This document shows positions 32,742 to 42,369 of a stretch of DNA of 64,000 nucleotides, piece after piece; position 1 is the stretch's first letter; every line of letters begins with the position of its first letter. The DNA comes from Lachnospiraceae bacterium (lineage in GTDB: Bacteria; Bacillota; Clostridia; Lachnospirales; Lachnospiraceae). Made by a program: the position numbers and the translations under genes. The notes beneath the pieces are model-generated. The model was not told the DNA's origin, made no database searches, and saw nothing but the letters and a program-made list of their open reading frames with translations. The stretch is from NCBI GenBank assembly GCA_017441585.1, contig JAFRWW010000038.1, positions 1 to 64,000 on the forward strand, read 5' to 3'.

Positions 32742-34372
32742 ATATGGGGAAAAAGATCAAACTGCTGGACTGTACCTTAAGGGACGGTGGTTTCATAAAT
32801 GACTGGAATTTCGGAAGAGATGAGATCATAAACATTTTTGAGCGTTCCATAAGCGCGGGGACGGATATCATAGAGGTAGGGTTTATCGATGACAGACAGC
32901 CCGGGGATCCCGACAGGACCATGTTTCCCGATGCTCTGAGCGTAAACGATGCGTTCGGCTCTCTGTCACGGGGCAGTTCCATGATAGTGGGGATGATTGA
33001 TTTCGGCACCTGTTCCATAGACAGGATCATTCCCTGCAAAGACAGTGTGATGGACGGCATAAGGGTCATTTTCAAAAAGAAGGACAGGTTTGCCGCCCTT
33101 GATTTTTGTGCAAAGCTTAAAGCCCTGGGCTATGAAGTCTTTGTCCAGCCTGTTTCCATTACGGGTTATTCGGATGAGGAAATGACGGATCTCATAAGGC
33201 GCGTCAACGAGCTTCATCCCCACGCCATGTCCATGGTGGACACCTACGGCCTTTTGCATGAAGGCGGTCTTTTGCACTACTATGAGCTGATGGATTCAAA
33301 TCTTGATACGGACATATCCATAGGCTATCACGCCCATAATAATTTCCAGCTGGGTTATTCCAACTGCATAGCCCTGATCGAGAGAAATGAGCAAAAGAGG
33401 GAAGAAGAGCGCCACACCCTGGTGGTGGACGGCTCCGCCTTTGGCATGGGAAAGGGCGCGGGAAATACTCCCATAGAGCTGCTGGCCATGTACATGAACA
33501 AGCACCACGGCGGCACCTATGATATAAACCAGATGCTGGAGACCATAGATGTCAGCATAATGGAGATATATTTAAAGCTTCCCTGGGGATATTCCCTTAA
33601 GTACTATCTGGCGGCTTCCAATGACTGTCACCCCAAGTACGTGCAGCATCTGATGCAAAAGAGATGTCTGTCCATCAAGTCCATCAATGAGATACTGGAT
33701 ACCATAGATGCAAAGGAAAAGCTGGCCTACAACGCCGAGCATATAGAGGAACTGTATCACAGATATCAGACCACGGACAGGGATGAAAAGGGTGACATGG
33801 GTAAGCTCTCCGAAGTTCTTAAGTCAGCTCCCCTGCTTGTCATAGGTCCCGCCAGGAGCATCAAGGATGAAAGCGATAAGGTAAAGGATTTCATACTTAA
33901 GAATAAGCCAGTTATCATTACCATCAACTATCTTCCCGAGGATTATTATACGGATTATATATTCATAAGCAATTCAAAGCGGTACCTGTCCCTGGAAGGG
34001 CGTCTGGCCCATATGCCTCAGGATGTAAAGCCTCCGGTACTGATAGCTACTTCAAATGTCACCAGGGCTAAGGGTGATTTCGATTATCGGGTAGACTATG
34101 AAGGTCTGCTGGACCAGAGTTTTGAGATAAAGGATAATTCCCTTATAATGCTATTAACACTTGTTAACCGACTGGGGGTTAAGGAAGTGAACCTGGCGGG
34201 CTTTGACGGTTATTCCACCTCCGTGGGAGAAAATTATTTCAATGTGGCTATGGAATATGCCTTTATCAAGGAAAAGGCACAGGCTCTTAACGAATATGCC
34301 AACGGGGCGCTTAAGAGACTGAGTGAAGATATGAAAATAAACTTCGTCACCAGGACGAGGTATAAGTTTTAA
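32738..34372 (+). CDS. HMGL-type aldolase fused to a C-terminal DUF115-like domain
   Basis: The 544-residue product begins 'IKLLDCTLRDGGFINDWNFG', the DRE-TIM (HMG-CoA lyase/oxovalerate aldolase) metal motif. 'HPHAMSMVDTYGLL', 'IGYHAHNNFQLGYSN' and 'VDGSAFGMGKGAGNTP' follow. Residues about 360-544 form a second domain ('PLLVIGPARSIKDESDKVKD', 'VNLAGFDGY') that looks like the MAF/DUF115 type. It probably joins or cleaves a pyruvate-type unit in sugar synthesis. It is translationally coupled to rfbH. The substrate is unknown. Confidence 0.78.
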   Translation: MNMGKKIKLLDCTLRDGGFINDWNFGRDEIINIFERSISAGTDIIEVGFIDDRQPGDPDRTMFPDALSVNDAFGSLSRGSSMIVGMIDFGTCSIDRIIPCKDSVMDGIRVIFKKKDRFAALDFCAKLKALGYEVFVQPVSITGYSDEEMTDLIRRVNELHPHAMSMVDTYGLLHEGGLLHYYELMDSNLDTDISIGYHAHNNFQLGYSNCIALIERNEQKREEERHTLVVDGSAFGMGKGAGNTPIELLAMYMNKHHGGTYDINQMLETIDVSIMEIYLKLPWGYSLKYYLAASNDCHPKYVQHLMQKRCLSIKSINEILDTIDAKEKLAYNAEHIEELYHRYQTTDRDEKGDMGKLSEVLKSAPLLVIGPARSIKDESDKVKDFILKNKPVIITINYLPEDYYTDYIFISNSKRYLSLEGRLAHMPQDVKPPVLIATSNVTRAKGDFDYRVDYEGLLDQSFEIKDNSLIMLLTLVNRLGVKEVNLAGFDGYSTSVGENYFNVAMEYAFIKEKAQALNEYANGALKRLSEDMKINFVTRTRYKF

Positions 34373-34383
34373 GTATGATCTAA

Positions 34384-34437
34384 TGTCACTCGACTAAATC
34401 TTTTCAAGATGCGTCGGCAAACGCCTCAGGATGACAG
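34384..34437 (-). repeat. Dispersed repeat, diverged copy
   Basis: On the minus strand the stretch begins TGTCATCCTGAGG and contains GCATCTTGAA. It resembles the GTCATTCTGAGCG...AATCT repeat found elsewhere in this window and lies in the 117-bp gap between two glycan genes. Confidence 0.45.
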
Positions 34438-34489
34438 AGGATATCAGTAATATAAAACTATCGACAATAAATATAATGAGGATTTAACT

Positions 34490-36442
34490 ATGGAGAAAAA
34501 GGTAGCCGAAATAATCGCGGACTTCCTGGTGGACCATGGCGTCACAGACATGTTTACCATTACCGGCGGTGCCGCCATGCATTTAAATGATGCGTTCGGA
34601 CATAAGGTCGGGCTGAACTGTATATATAACCACCATGAACAGGCTTGTTCCATGGCAGCGGAGGCCTACGCCAGATACAACGGACGTATTGCGGCTGTGT
34701 GTGTGACCGCTGGACCCGGAGGCACTAATGCCATAACCGGCGTTTTAGGTGGATACCAGGATTCTATTCCCATGTTTATAATAACAGGTCAGGCCAAACG
34801 TGAGACCACCATACACGCGGCAGACGTACCTTTAAGACAGCTGGGAGACCAGGAGTTTGATATGGAGAGCTGCGCTAAGCTCATGACTAAATATGCTAAG
34901 CTGGTCTGGGAGCCCGAAGAGATACTCTATCATCTGGAAAAAGCCTGGTATCTGGCAAATAACGGAAGGAAAGGTCCGGTCTGGCTGGATCTGCCGTTGG
35001 ATGTTCAGGCTGCTAAGCTGGATCCGGATAAACTGACCATTCACTTTGATCCCGTCAAGGAAGGTTATGAGGAAAATCCTGTTTATGACGAGAAGTTAAC
35101 ATCTGTAATCCTTGAGAAGCTGACTCAGGCCAAAAGGCCTCTCATCTTTGCGGGTACCGGTATCAATCTGGCAGGGGCCAAGGATGAGTTTACGGAGTTC
35201 ATAAACGAAATGAGGATTCCCGTAGTTACTGCATGGAATGCTCATGACCTTTTGCCTGCAGGTTCTGATCTGGATGCGGGACGTCCCGGGACCGTAGGTA
35301 ACAGGGGAGGCAATTTCGCCGTACAGACCTGTGATGTGCTCCTGGTGCTGGGCTCCCGTCTTAACATCAGACTGTCCAGTTATAATTTTCGGGATTTTGC
35401 ATCTCAGGCTTTTAAGATTATCGTAGACATAGATGATAATGAGTTGCATAAGCCCACAGTGATCCCCGATATGGGAGTCCATGCCGATCTGCGTGATGTG
35501 ATGTCATCCTTACTTGCCGCCGTCAGGGAAAAGAAAAAGGCCGGCATGACCATTGAAGATGTGATAGGAGACAAGAGTAAATGGAGGCAGCACTGCTACG
35601 ATGTTAACATGCGTTACCCTGCCTGCAGGAAAGAGTTCTATGAAACCGAGGCCCCCCTTAATCATTATGTGTTTAACGAGAGGCTATTTAAGGATCATCT
35701 TAAAGATGGCGAGGCTGTTATCTGTGGAAACGGAGCAGCCTGTGTGGTTACCTTCCAGTCCTGTTATGTAAAAAAAGATCAGCGCATCTTTACCAACTCC
35801 GCTTGCGCAGCTATGGGCTATGGTTTCCCCGCAGCACTGGGCGTGGCTGTGGCCAGGGAGTCACAGTGGATGCGTGATAACGGAATCATAAATAACAGTA
35901 GTGAAAATAATGCAAGCAATGATTTCCTCACCGTGAAATTAAATAGCAGGGATGAAATAATTGATAAGCTGCCCCGTACCATATGTATAGATGGAGACGG
36001 AAGCTTCCAGATGAATCTTCAGGAACTCCAGGCTGTAGTTCACAACAAATTAAATCTAAAGATAATAATTATAAATAACAATGGTTATCACAGTATCAGA
36101 CAGACTCAGAACAATCTGTTTAAAGGAAGGGCTCACGTGGGTATCAGTTCCGATAACGGAGTATCCTTCCCGGATCTGTCAAAGCTGGCTCCTGCCTATG
36201 GCATTCCCTATTTCAGGATCAGTTCTCAAAGTGAGATCGACGGCGTGTTGGATGAATTCCTTAATAAGACAAAGGGTTATGCCCTGCTGGAGGTCATAGT
36301 GGATGAGAGACAGAATTTTGAGCCCAAGCTTTCCTCAAAGGTTCTTCCTGACGGAAAGATAGTTTCCCCCGCCCTGGATGATATGTTCCCATTCCTGCCC
36401 CAGGAGGAATATGAGCAGATCAAAAGTATAGTTAACGATTAA
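34490..36442 (+). CDS. Acetolactate-synthase-like thiamine diphosphate enzyme
   Basis: The 650-residue product has the three-domain ThDP fold: 'TITGGAAMHLND' and 'NHHEQACSMAAEAYAR' (with the activating Glu) in the N-terminal domain, a central Rossmann domain ('PLIFAGTGINLAGA'), and 'GDGSFQMN' (502-509) for metal and diphosphate in the third. It probably decarboxylates a 2-oxoacid and adds the acyl unit to a keto sugar, as YerE does in yersiniose synthesis. About 45 extra residues, including an Asn-rich stretch ('IINNSSENNASNDF'), sit before the GDG motif. The sugar role rests on the rfbH neighbour. Confidence 0.82.
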   Translation: MEKKVAEIIADFLVDHGVTDMFTITGGAAMHLNDAFGHKVGLNCIYNHHEQACSMAAEAYARYNGRIAAVCVTAGPGGTNAITGVLGGYQDSIPMFIITGQAKRETTIHAADVPLRQLGDQEFDMESCAKLMTKYAKLVWEPEEILYHLEKAWYLANNGRKGPVWLDLPLDVQAAKLDPDKLTIHFDPVKEGYEENPVYDEKLTSVILEKLTQAKRPLIFAGTGINLAGAKDEFTEFINEMRIPVVTAWNAHDLLPAGSDLDAGRPGTVGNRGGNFAVQTCDVLLVLGSRLNIRLSSYNFRDFASQAFKIIVDIDDNELHKPTVIPDMGVHADLRDVMSSLLAAVREKKKAGMTIEDVIGDKSKWRQHCYDVNMRYPACRKEFYETEAPLNHYVFNERLFKDHLKDGEAVICGNGAACVVTFQSCYVKKDQRIFTNSACAAMGYGFPAALGVAVARESQWMRDNGIINNSSENNASNDFLTVKLNSRDEIIDKLPRTICIDGDGSFQMNLQELQAVVHNKLNLKIIIINNNGYHSIRQTQNNLFKGRAHVGISSDNGVSFPDLSKLAPAYGIPYFRISSQSEIDGVLDEFLNKTKGYALLEVIVDERQNFEPKLSSKVLPDGKIVSPALDDMFPFLPQEEYEQIKSIVND

Positions 36443-36446
36443 TAAC

Positions 36447-38315
36447 ATGCAGACGGATTCAATAAAAGCTTCCCCTTCGGAGACTGTAACTGCCAGGGAT
36501 GGAAGTAAAAATAAAATACTGAGGATGTTTATTACGGAAGTCAATCTGCTGATCATGGCTTTTTTCGGCTACGTGGGTATACAGGGGCTTAATGATATGT
36601 CCATAAAGGACAGCAGCAGATACCTTATACTGAATCTGATCATTCTCTATGTGATATATAAGTTTTTTTACATCATATCCAACAGACTGTGGGTATCTTT
36701 TGCAGCCGGTGGTTTTGTATGGTATGTGATGGGGCTGGTAAACCATTATGTCGGTGAGACCAGAGGCGTTATGTTTTTGCCCTGGGATATAATGGCTTTC
36801 AAGACGGCGGTGGATGTAGCCGGAGCGTATGCGTATCATCTTTATCCCCAGGCCGTGCTCTGGCTCTTGTTCATCATACTTACCTGCATCGCCGCTTTCA
36901 GGTATCATAAGCCCTTTTTTAAGGGAAAGCCCTTTTTGATCTATGCTCTCATATCCTTCATGCTCTGCAATTTACTGATGCTTGGTATGGTAAAGAGCGA
37001 CAGATACAAAGAGATACCCGACAGGCTCTATCTCATCGAGAGATATTACAGGACTCAGGGATTTCCCGTCAGCTTTTTTCACTATTCGAAATTTCTGTTT
37101 ATCGAAAAACCTCAGGGATATTCCGTGGCTCAGTGTGAACAGGGCGTAGAGGAGCTCAGAGTTGCGGCGGCCTTGGATAAAATCGATAACGCCGATAAAA
37201 TACATGCTAAAAATGTGATAGTCATCATGAATGAGGCCTTTGCGGATTTTAAGACTCTGGGAGATCTGCCTGAGGCTGAAAATGCCCTGACTCATTTTCA
37301 TGGCGTGAGCGAAAACTGTGTGACCGGTAATCTGTATGTGCCTGTGTTTGGCGGTACCACCGTGAATTCCGAGTATGAGTTTTTGACGGCTAATTCCATA
37401 GCCTATCAGAAGGGCTGTCCTTTTTCATATGCTGTCAGGGATGAGAGGCCTTCCATTGCCTCATATCTTAAGAATCTGGGTTATACTGCCTATGGCTTTC
37501 ACCCTGCCACTGCAGTGAACTGGAACCGCGGCAAGGTATATCCCCTTCTCGGGTTTGAAAAGTTTTACAGCATCGAGGATTTTGAGGGACAAAAGATACC
37601 TGTCATAAACGAACATCCGGTGGATGACTGGGATGTGGACAGGCTTATAGAAATGTATGAGCAGGCGCATAGTGAAAATGATAAGGTGTTCATCTTTAAT
37701 GTCACCATGCAAAATCACAGCGGTTATGAGTTTGATTATGAGGCCGAAACCGGTGAGGCGCCGGTGGATATGTCCGCATATGGCGAATATCCCCAGGCCG
37801 GAAATTATCTGGCTCTTTTAAAAAAGTCCGATGAAGCTTTTGAAAAGCTGCGTCTGTATTTTGAGCAGGTGGATGAACCTACGGTCATCGTCATGTTCGG
37901 TGATCACCAGCCCAGGCTGGAGGATGATTTTTCCTCTATGGTTTATGGTCTGTCCCATGAGGATGAGTTTGACGAAAACGACCCCGAATACAGCATAAAA
38001 AAGTATGCTACCCCTTTTGTGGTATGGACAAATTATGATATAAAGGAAGAGCGTTTTGAGATGCTCTCAGCCAATTATCTGCAGGAACTGGTGCTGGAAA
38101 CGGCAGGGATAGAGCTGACGCCCTACAATACCCTGTTAAAGCGTCTGCGCCATAAGTATCCCGTGCTTTCCGTAAACGGCTGCATCGATGCGAACGGCAG
38201 ATTTTACGGGGCGGATGAGTTCCCCGAGGATGAGGATATCCGTCTGTACCGTTATCTGGAGTATAATAATGCCAATGAAAAGTCCTCACAGCTTTTGTGG
38301 GACGCCTTTGAATAG
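36447..38315 (+). CDS. LTA synthase-like membrane sulfatase (phosphoglycerol transferase)
   Basis: The 622-residue product has about five N-terminal membrane helices (residues 30-180) and an extracellular alkaline-phosphatase/sulfatase domain. 'NVIVIMNEAFADF' binds metal, the nucleophile is T304 or T305 in 'FGGTTVNSEYEFL', and 'FGDHQPR' (485-491) holds further metal ligands. Such enzymes move phosphoglycerol onto lipoteichoic acid or glycans. It starts 5 bp after the ThDP enzyme gene and so belongs to the glycan operon. The acceptor is unknown. Confidence 0.85.
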   Translation: MQTDSIKASPSETVTARDGSKNKILRMFITEVNLLIMAFFGYVGIQGLNDMSIKDSSRYLILNLIILYVIYKFFYIISNRLWVSFAAGGFVWYVMGLVNHYVGETRGVMFLPWDIMAFKTAVDVAGAYAYHLYPQAVLWLLFIILTCIAAFRYHKPFFKGKPFLIYALISFMLCNLLMLGMVKSDRYKEIPDRLYLIERYYRTQGFPVSFFHYSKFLFIEKPQGYSVAQCEQGVEELRVAAALDKIDNADKIHAKNVIVIMNEAFADFKTLGDLPEAENALTHFHGVSENCVTGNLYVPVFGGTTVNSEYEFLTANSIAYQKGCPFSYAVRDERPSIASYLKNLGYTAYGFHPATAVNWNRGKVYPLLGFEKFYSIEDFEGQKIPVINEHPVDDWDVDRLIEMYEQAHSENDKVFIFNVTMQNHSGYEFDYEAETGEAPVDMSAYGEYPQAGNYLALLKKSDEAFEKLRLYFEQVDEPTVIVMFGDHQPRLEDDFSSMVYGLSHEDEFDENDPEYSIKKYATPFVVWTNYDIKEERFEMLSANYLQELVLETAGIELTPYNTLLKRLRHKYPVLSVNGCIDANGRFYGADEFPEDEDIRLYRYLEYNNANEKSSQLLWDAFE

Positions 38316-38343
38316 TCGGTTATCAAAAGGAAGATTTTTTCGT

Positions 38344-39717
38344 ATGTTACTGCCCGGAAAGAAAAAATATAAGGAAAGGCTTTCCACCACCCGGAAGATC
38401 ATGCTCAGTTTTGCCTTCGGCATAGCCCTTGGGACTTTGCTGCTGATGCTTCCCATATCCTCTGCCGACGGCAGGGGAGTGCCCTTTATGGATGCGCTTT
38501 TTACGGCCACCACGGCAGTTTGCGTCACGGGACTGGTGACGGTTCCCGTATTTTCCACCTTCAGTTTTTTCGGTCAGGTCATAATACTGATACTGATACA
38601 GGCCGGCGGACTGGGGATCATTACCATTATGTATGGCATACTGCTCCGCTTCCGTAAAAAAATGCGCTTAAGCGAGACCTTTCTGATGCAGGATGTCTTT
38701 AATATAGACACCCTGTCCGGAATGGAGCATTTTATGAAAAGCGTGATCTTCGGTACCTTTGTGGTGGAAGGCGTGGGTGCTCTTTTGTATATGACGGTCT
38801 TTATCCCGCAGTTTGGTTTAAGGGGTGTGTGGATATCGATCTTTAATTCCATCTCGGCTTTTTGCAACGCAGGTATCGACGTCATATCCGATCAGAGCCT
38901 CTGCCCTTATGTGGGTAATTTTACTGTAAATGCCGTGACTTCTGCCCTGGTAATACTGGGGGGAGCAGGATTCGTGGTATGGTGGGATGTGATAAGGGCT
39001 GCGAGACAGTGGAAGATCAAAGGTCCCCGGAGCCTTGAGTTTTTGACCCTTCATTCAAAGATAGTTATAAGTTCCACTGTTTTCCTGCTTTTGGTGGGTG
39101 GTCTATTATTTTACATTTTTGAGTATAATAATCCCGCTACCATAGGTGACATGAGTATATTTGGGAAGGTTCAGACCAGTCTGTTTCAGTCCATGACCAC
39201 CAGGACTGCTGGCTTTGCCACGATTCCCCAGGAGAATCTCAGGGAGGAATCCGTGGTGGTGGCTCTTTTGCTCATGTTCATAGGCGGCTCTCCCGTAGGT
39301 ACGGCAGGCGGCGTAAAGACTGTGACGGTGGTGGTGCTCTTAACATCGGCTCTTGCCACCATCAGGGACAAAAAAGAGGTGGAGCTTTTTGACAGGAGGA
39401 TAGCCCGTCAGGCCGTGGGCAAGGCTGTGGCCGTGGTATGTACTTCATTTCTTATAATGTTTACATCTACTGTGCTTCTGGCGGCTTTTACGAATTTTTC
39501 TCTTATAGACATTATGTATGAGACCGTCAGCGCGACGGCTACCGTGGGGCTTACCAGGAATCTGACGTCGTCCCTTAATCTGCCCGGGATGATAGTGATC
39601 ATCCTGACCATGTATTTTGGCAGAGTGGGACCTATTTCACTGCTCATTGCCTTTAACACAAAAAGATCAGGGGAAAACAGTATCAAGAATCCCGTGGAAG
39701 ACGTAAGTGTGGGCTGA
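38344..39717 (+). CDS. ktrB: Potassium uptake channel subunit, TrkH/KtrB family
   Basis: The 457-residue product is an integral membrane protein with four M1-P-M2 repeats. The filter loops are 'TTAVCVTGL', 'SAFCNAGID', 'TTRTAGF' and 'TATVGLTR', each with the conserved Gly. ATG 38344 follows AAGGAAG; the frame extends upstream, but that part overlaps the previous gene and is not membrane-like. It forms the K+ pore, probably Na+-coupled, gated by the KtrA ring encoded next. Confidence 0.92.
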   Translation: MLLPGKKKYKERLSTTRKIMLSFAFGIALGTLLLMLPISSADGRGVPFMDALFTATTAVCVTGLVTVPVFSTFSFFGQVIILILIQAGGLGIITIMYGILLRFRKKMRLSETFLMQDVFNIDTLSGMEHFMKSVIFGTFVVEGVGALLYMTVFIPQFGLRGVWISIFNSISAFCNAGIDVISDQSLCPYVGNFTVNAVTSALVILGGAGFVVWWDVIRAARQWKIKGPRSLEFLTLHSKIVISSTVFLLLVGGLLFYIFEYNNPATIGDMSIFGKVQTSLFQSMTTRTAGFATIPQENLREESVVVALLLMFIGGSPVGTAGGVKTVTVVVLLTSALATIRDKKEVELFDRRIARQAVGKAVAVVCTSFLIMFTSTVLLAAFTNFSLIDIMYETVSATATVGLTRNLTSSLNLPGMIVIILTMYFGRVGPISLLIAFNTKRSGENSIKNPVEDVSVG

Positions 39718-39789
39718 TATATAAAGTTGACTTTTATTTTGTTATTGATTGGAACGAAGTGACGAAGACTTTGATACGGAGAGGTTGAG

Positions 39790-40440
39790 ATGGATAAGAA
39801 TAAATCATATGCTGTATTCGGACTGGGAAGATACGGAAGGGCTGTGGCTAAGGAACTGGCTGCTGCAGGAGCGGATGTCCTGGCGGTGGATAAGGATGAG
39901 AGCATAGTCAATGCGGCGGCATCCGAGATCCCTTTCTGCAAATGTGCGGATGTGACGGATCCAGATGTGATAAGACGTCTGGGCATAGCGGATATAGATG
40001 TAGTGATAATCGCCATTGCTGCGGGACTGGAGACCAGCGTGATGGCCACCATGCTCTGCAAGGAAGCGGGAGCCGGTAAGGTGATAGTTAAATGCTCCAG
40101 CGAGATAAACTGCAGGATATTAAGCCGTGTGGGAGCGGATGTGGTAGTGGTGCCCGAATATGAATCGGGAGTCAGGCTGGCCAGGAATTTGCTGAGTTCC
40201 GGCATCATGGAGTACATAGAGCTTTCCGATGATTTTTCCATGGTGGAGTTGCATATGCAGGATAAATGGAAGGGTAAGAGCCTTATCGAGTTGGATCTTC
40301 GAAGAAAACACTCCATAAACGTAGTGGCTACGATAAAGGATGATGATGTCTGCGTGAATCCGGATCCCGAGAAGCCTCTTGAGGATTCCATGAGACTCAT
40401 AGTCATAGGAAAGATAGACGCCATAGAGAAATTGAGATAG
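39790..40440 (+). CDS. ktrA: Potassium uptake regulatory subunit, TrkA/KtrA family
   Basis: The 216-residue product has an RCK N domain with the nucleotide motif 'FGLGRYGRAVAKELAAAG' and the acidic end of strand 2 ('AVDKDES'). A TrkA_C domain follows (about 135-216). ATP/ADP or NAD binding opens KtrB. ATG 39790 follows ACGGAGA. The 72-bp gap from ktrB holds no obvious terminator, so the two are probably one unit. Confidence 0.92.
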   Translation: MDKNKSYAVFGLGRYGRAVAKELAAAGADVLAVDKDESIVNAAASEIPFCKCADVTDPDVIRRLGIADIDVVIIAIAAGLETSVMATMLCKEAGAGKVIVKCSSEINCRILSRVGADVVVVPEYESGVRLARNLLSSGIMEYIELSDDFSMVELHMQDKWKGKSLIELDLRRKHSINVVATIKDDDVCVNPDPEKPLEDSMRLIVIGKIDAIEKLR

Positions 40441-40449
40441 TAAACTAAA

Positions 40450-42315
40450 ATGACGAAGTTAAATGAAAGAAATCTGATAATTAAATACCTTGGGATCATC
40501 GTGAGCATATGCCTGTGCATCACCGGCATGGAAAGACTGGGCTGGGTCAGCGAAGACAGTATAGTACCCTTCTTTTTTGCCTGTCTTTTATTCATCATTG
40601 CCCAAAGGACTGAATTCATTATGGAAAAGCGCCGGTTTGTCTGTGTATTCCTCACTGCCTTTTCCTTTGCTTTTTTTACGATATTCGGAAGCATCAGGAC
40701 GCTGTATCAGGGCTCTTTTTTGAGGATAGCTTATGACACGGGCCGTACCTTTGCAGGGCTTTTGTTCCTGTTTTTTGTCTTTGTTTCTCATGCCTTTGTA
40801 TTCCTGGATATGCTGACCAGGGGCTCCGTGGGAGATGGTGTGAAGGGGTATGTGAAAAATGGCAGTGAGAATAAACCAGAGATAAAAAAACATATAAAAT
40901 CCGCGAAGAAAAGCGGTTTATGGAACAGTTTGCGGAACATGATAAACGGGGATGAAGGCACGGTGAAGCAGCTTCTGATCCTGACCCTTATCTGCTTTGT
41001 CTGCTATCTGCCTCTATTCTTAAGGTTTTATCCCGGGTCATTCGGCGCCGATTCCATAAACCAGATACGTCAGGCCATGCACCTTAAGGATTATAATAAC
41101 CATCTGCCGGTGCTGTCCACCTGGCTCATAGAGATCTTTTATGATCTGGGCCATGCCATCACCAAAAATGTGAACGCATCCCTTGCTTTTTATACTGTAT
41201 TTCAGATGCTTATCACCGCCCTGACCTATGCGGGGGCAGTGGTATATCTTTTGAAAAAAGGCTTAAGATTCCCGGCTGCCATGACCATATTCGGAGTCTT
41301 TGCCCTGGTGCCTGCCTTTGCCATGTATGCCATCTACATACATAAGGACACCCCTGCGGCGGACCTTTTGCTGATCCTCAGCATTTATCTGCATTTTTTT
41401 GCCACTCTCAAAAAAGAAGACAAAAAGCCCCTTAAGCTGCATTTTGTGCTGTTTACGATCCTGGGGATTCTCTTTATGCTCTTCAGGTCCAATCATTTTT
41501 ACATATATCCGGTACTCATAGTGCTGGCGGCTCTTTTTATCAAAAATTACAGAAAAGAACTGGTACCGGTGATGATCGTGGCTTTTGTGATCGCGGCGCT
41601 GTTTAAGGGGCCCTTCCTTAAATCACTGGGGATAAGGGGAGCGGATGCTGCGGAGACTTTGTCCATGCCGCTTCAGATGGTTTCCTACACTCTTAAGGTG
41701 GGAGGTGAGGTGTCTCCCTCCGATAAAGCCTTTCTGGATGTGATGCTGCCTCATGAGAGACTGGCCGAGGTGTATTCCGAGACCAGTGCCAATCCGGTAA
41801 AGAGGGCCATCAGGGATGAGGGCGACCAGCCCTATCTGGAGGCTCATAAGAGCGAGTTCATGAAGCTTTTCCTGAGGGTGTTTATAAAGAATCCGGCACC
41901 CTGTCTCATAGCTCTGACGGATCATTCCAAGGGATATTACTGTCCTAAGTTCACTCATCCCGAGATGATAATGGGCACCTGGGAAAATGAATTTGACTCA
42001 TATACGGATTCACTTTTGCCGGAATTTTTGGGAGAACGGGTATATCAGGTGGCTCAGAAGGCTTATGATCTGTATGAAAAATACCTGGGCTGTGCCATGA
42101 GCTTCTGGGCAGTTCTGTTACTCATGTTCTACACGATTTACAGAGGCGGCAGTTTCATTCCCTTCATGCCTGCGGTGGGTGTGGTATCCACCTTTATCCT
42201 GGCTTCACCGAATGTGGGACGTTTCCGTTATCAGTATCCCGTCATGGCGGCGGCAGTGCTGCTGTTCGGGATCACTTTACTTAATTGTCATTCTGAGCGA
42301 AGCGAGGAATCTTAA
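40450..42315 (+). CDS. Polytopic membrane protein, DUF6020-like
   Basis: The 621-residue product has around 12 hydrophobic segments. After the first membrane block comes 'LRFYPGSFGADSINQIRQAM' and 'NHLPVLSTWLIEIFYDLG', characteristic of DUF6020 proteins, which resemble GT-C glycosyltransferases. A cell-envelope glycan role is plausible. The last nine codons (CHSERSEES) are not native: they are the translation of a dispersed repeat that has replaced the original stop. No strong ribosome site precedes ATG 40450, which lies 9 bp after ktrA. Confidence 0.78.
   Translation: MTKLNERNLIIKYLGIIVSICLCITGMERLGWVSEDSIVPFFFACLLFIIAQRTEFIMEKRRFVCVFLTAFSFAFFTIFGSIRTLYQGSFLRIAYDTGRTFAGLLFLFFVFVSHAFVFLDMLTRGSVGDGVKGYVKNGSENKPEIKKHIKSAKKSGLWNSLRNMINGDEGTVKQLLILTLICFVCYLPLFLRFYPGSFGADSINQIRQAMHLKDYNNHLPVLSTWLIEIFYDLGHAITKNVNASLAFYTVFQMLITALTYAGAVVYLLKKGLRFPAAMTIFGVFALVPAFAMYAIYIHKDTPAADLLLILSIYLHFFATLKKEDKKPLKLHFVLFTILGILFMLFRSNHFYIYPVLIVLAALFIKNYRKELVPVMIVAFVIAALFKGPFLKSLGIRGADAAETLSMPLQMVSYTLKVGGEVSPSDKAFLDVMLPHERLAEVYSETSANPVKRAIRDEGDQPYLEAHKSEFMKLFLRVFIKNPAPCLIALTDHSKGYYCPKFTHPEMIMGTWENEFDSYTDSLLPEFLGERVYQVAQKAYDLYEKYLGCAMSFWAVLLLMFYTIYRGGSFIPFMPAVGVVSTFILASPNVGRFRYQYPVMAAAVLLFGITLLNCHSERSEES
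42287..42313 (+). repeat. Dispersed GTCATTCTGAGCGAAGCGA repeat overlapping a CDS end
   Basis: A full copy of the repeat (GTCATTCTGAGCGAAGCGA then GGAATCTT) spans the stop codon region of the upstream membrane protein. It is read as CHSERSEES. Confidence 0.85.
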
Positions 42316-42369
42316 TGCAGTTATATAATATCTGACCACAACTTAGCATAATAGGTATACATTGGCATC

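Noticed and set aside
38188..38343. N-terminal extension of ktrB
   Set aside because: It overlaps the LTA-synthase-like gene, is not membrane-like, and the ATG at 38344 has its own ribosome site.
39408..40694. 428-codon minus-strand frame over ktrB/ktrA
   Set aside because: Antisense to three real genes; composition is Ser/Thr/Leu-rich, as expected from reverse reading of membrane-protein codons.
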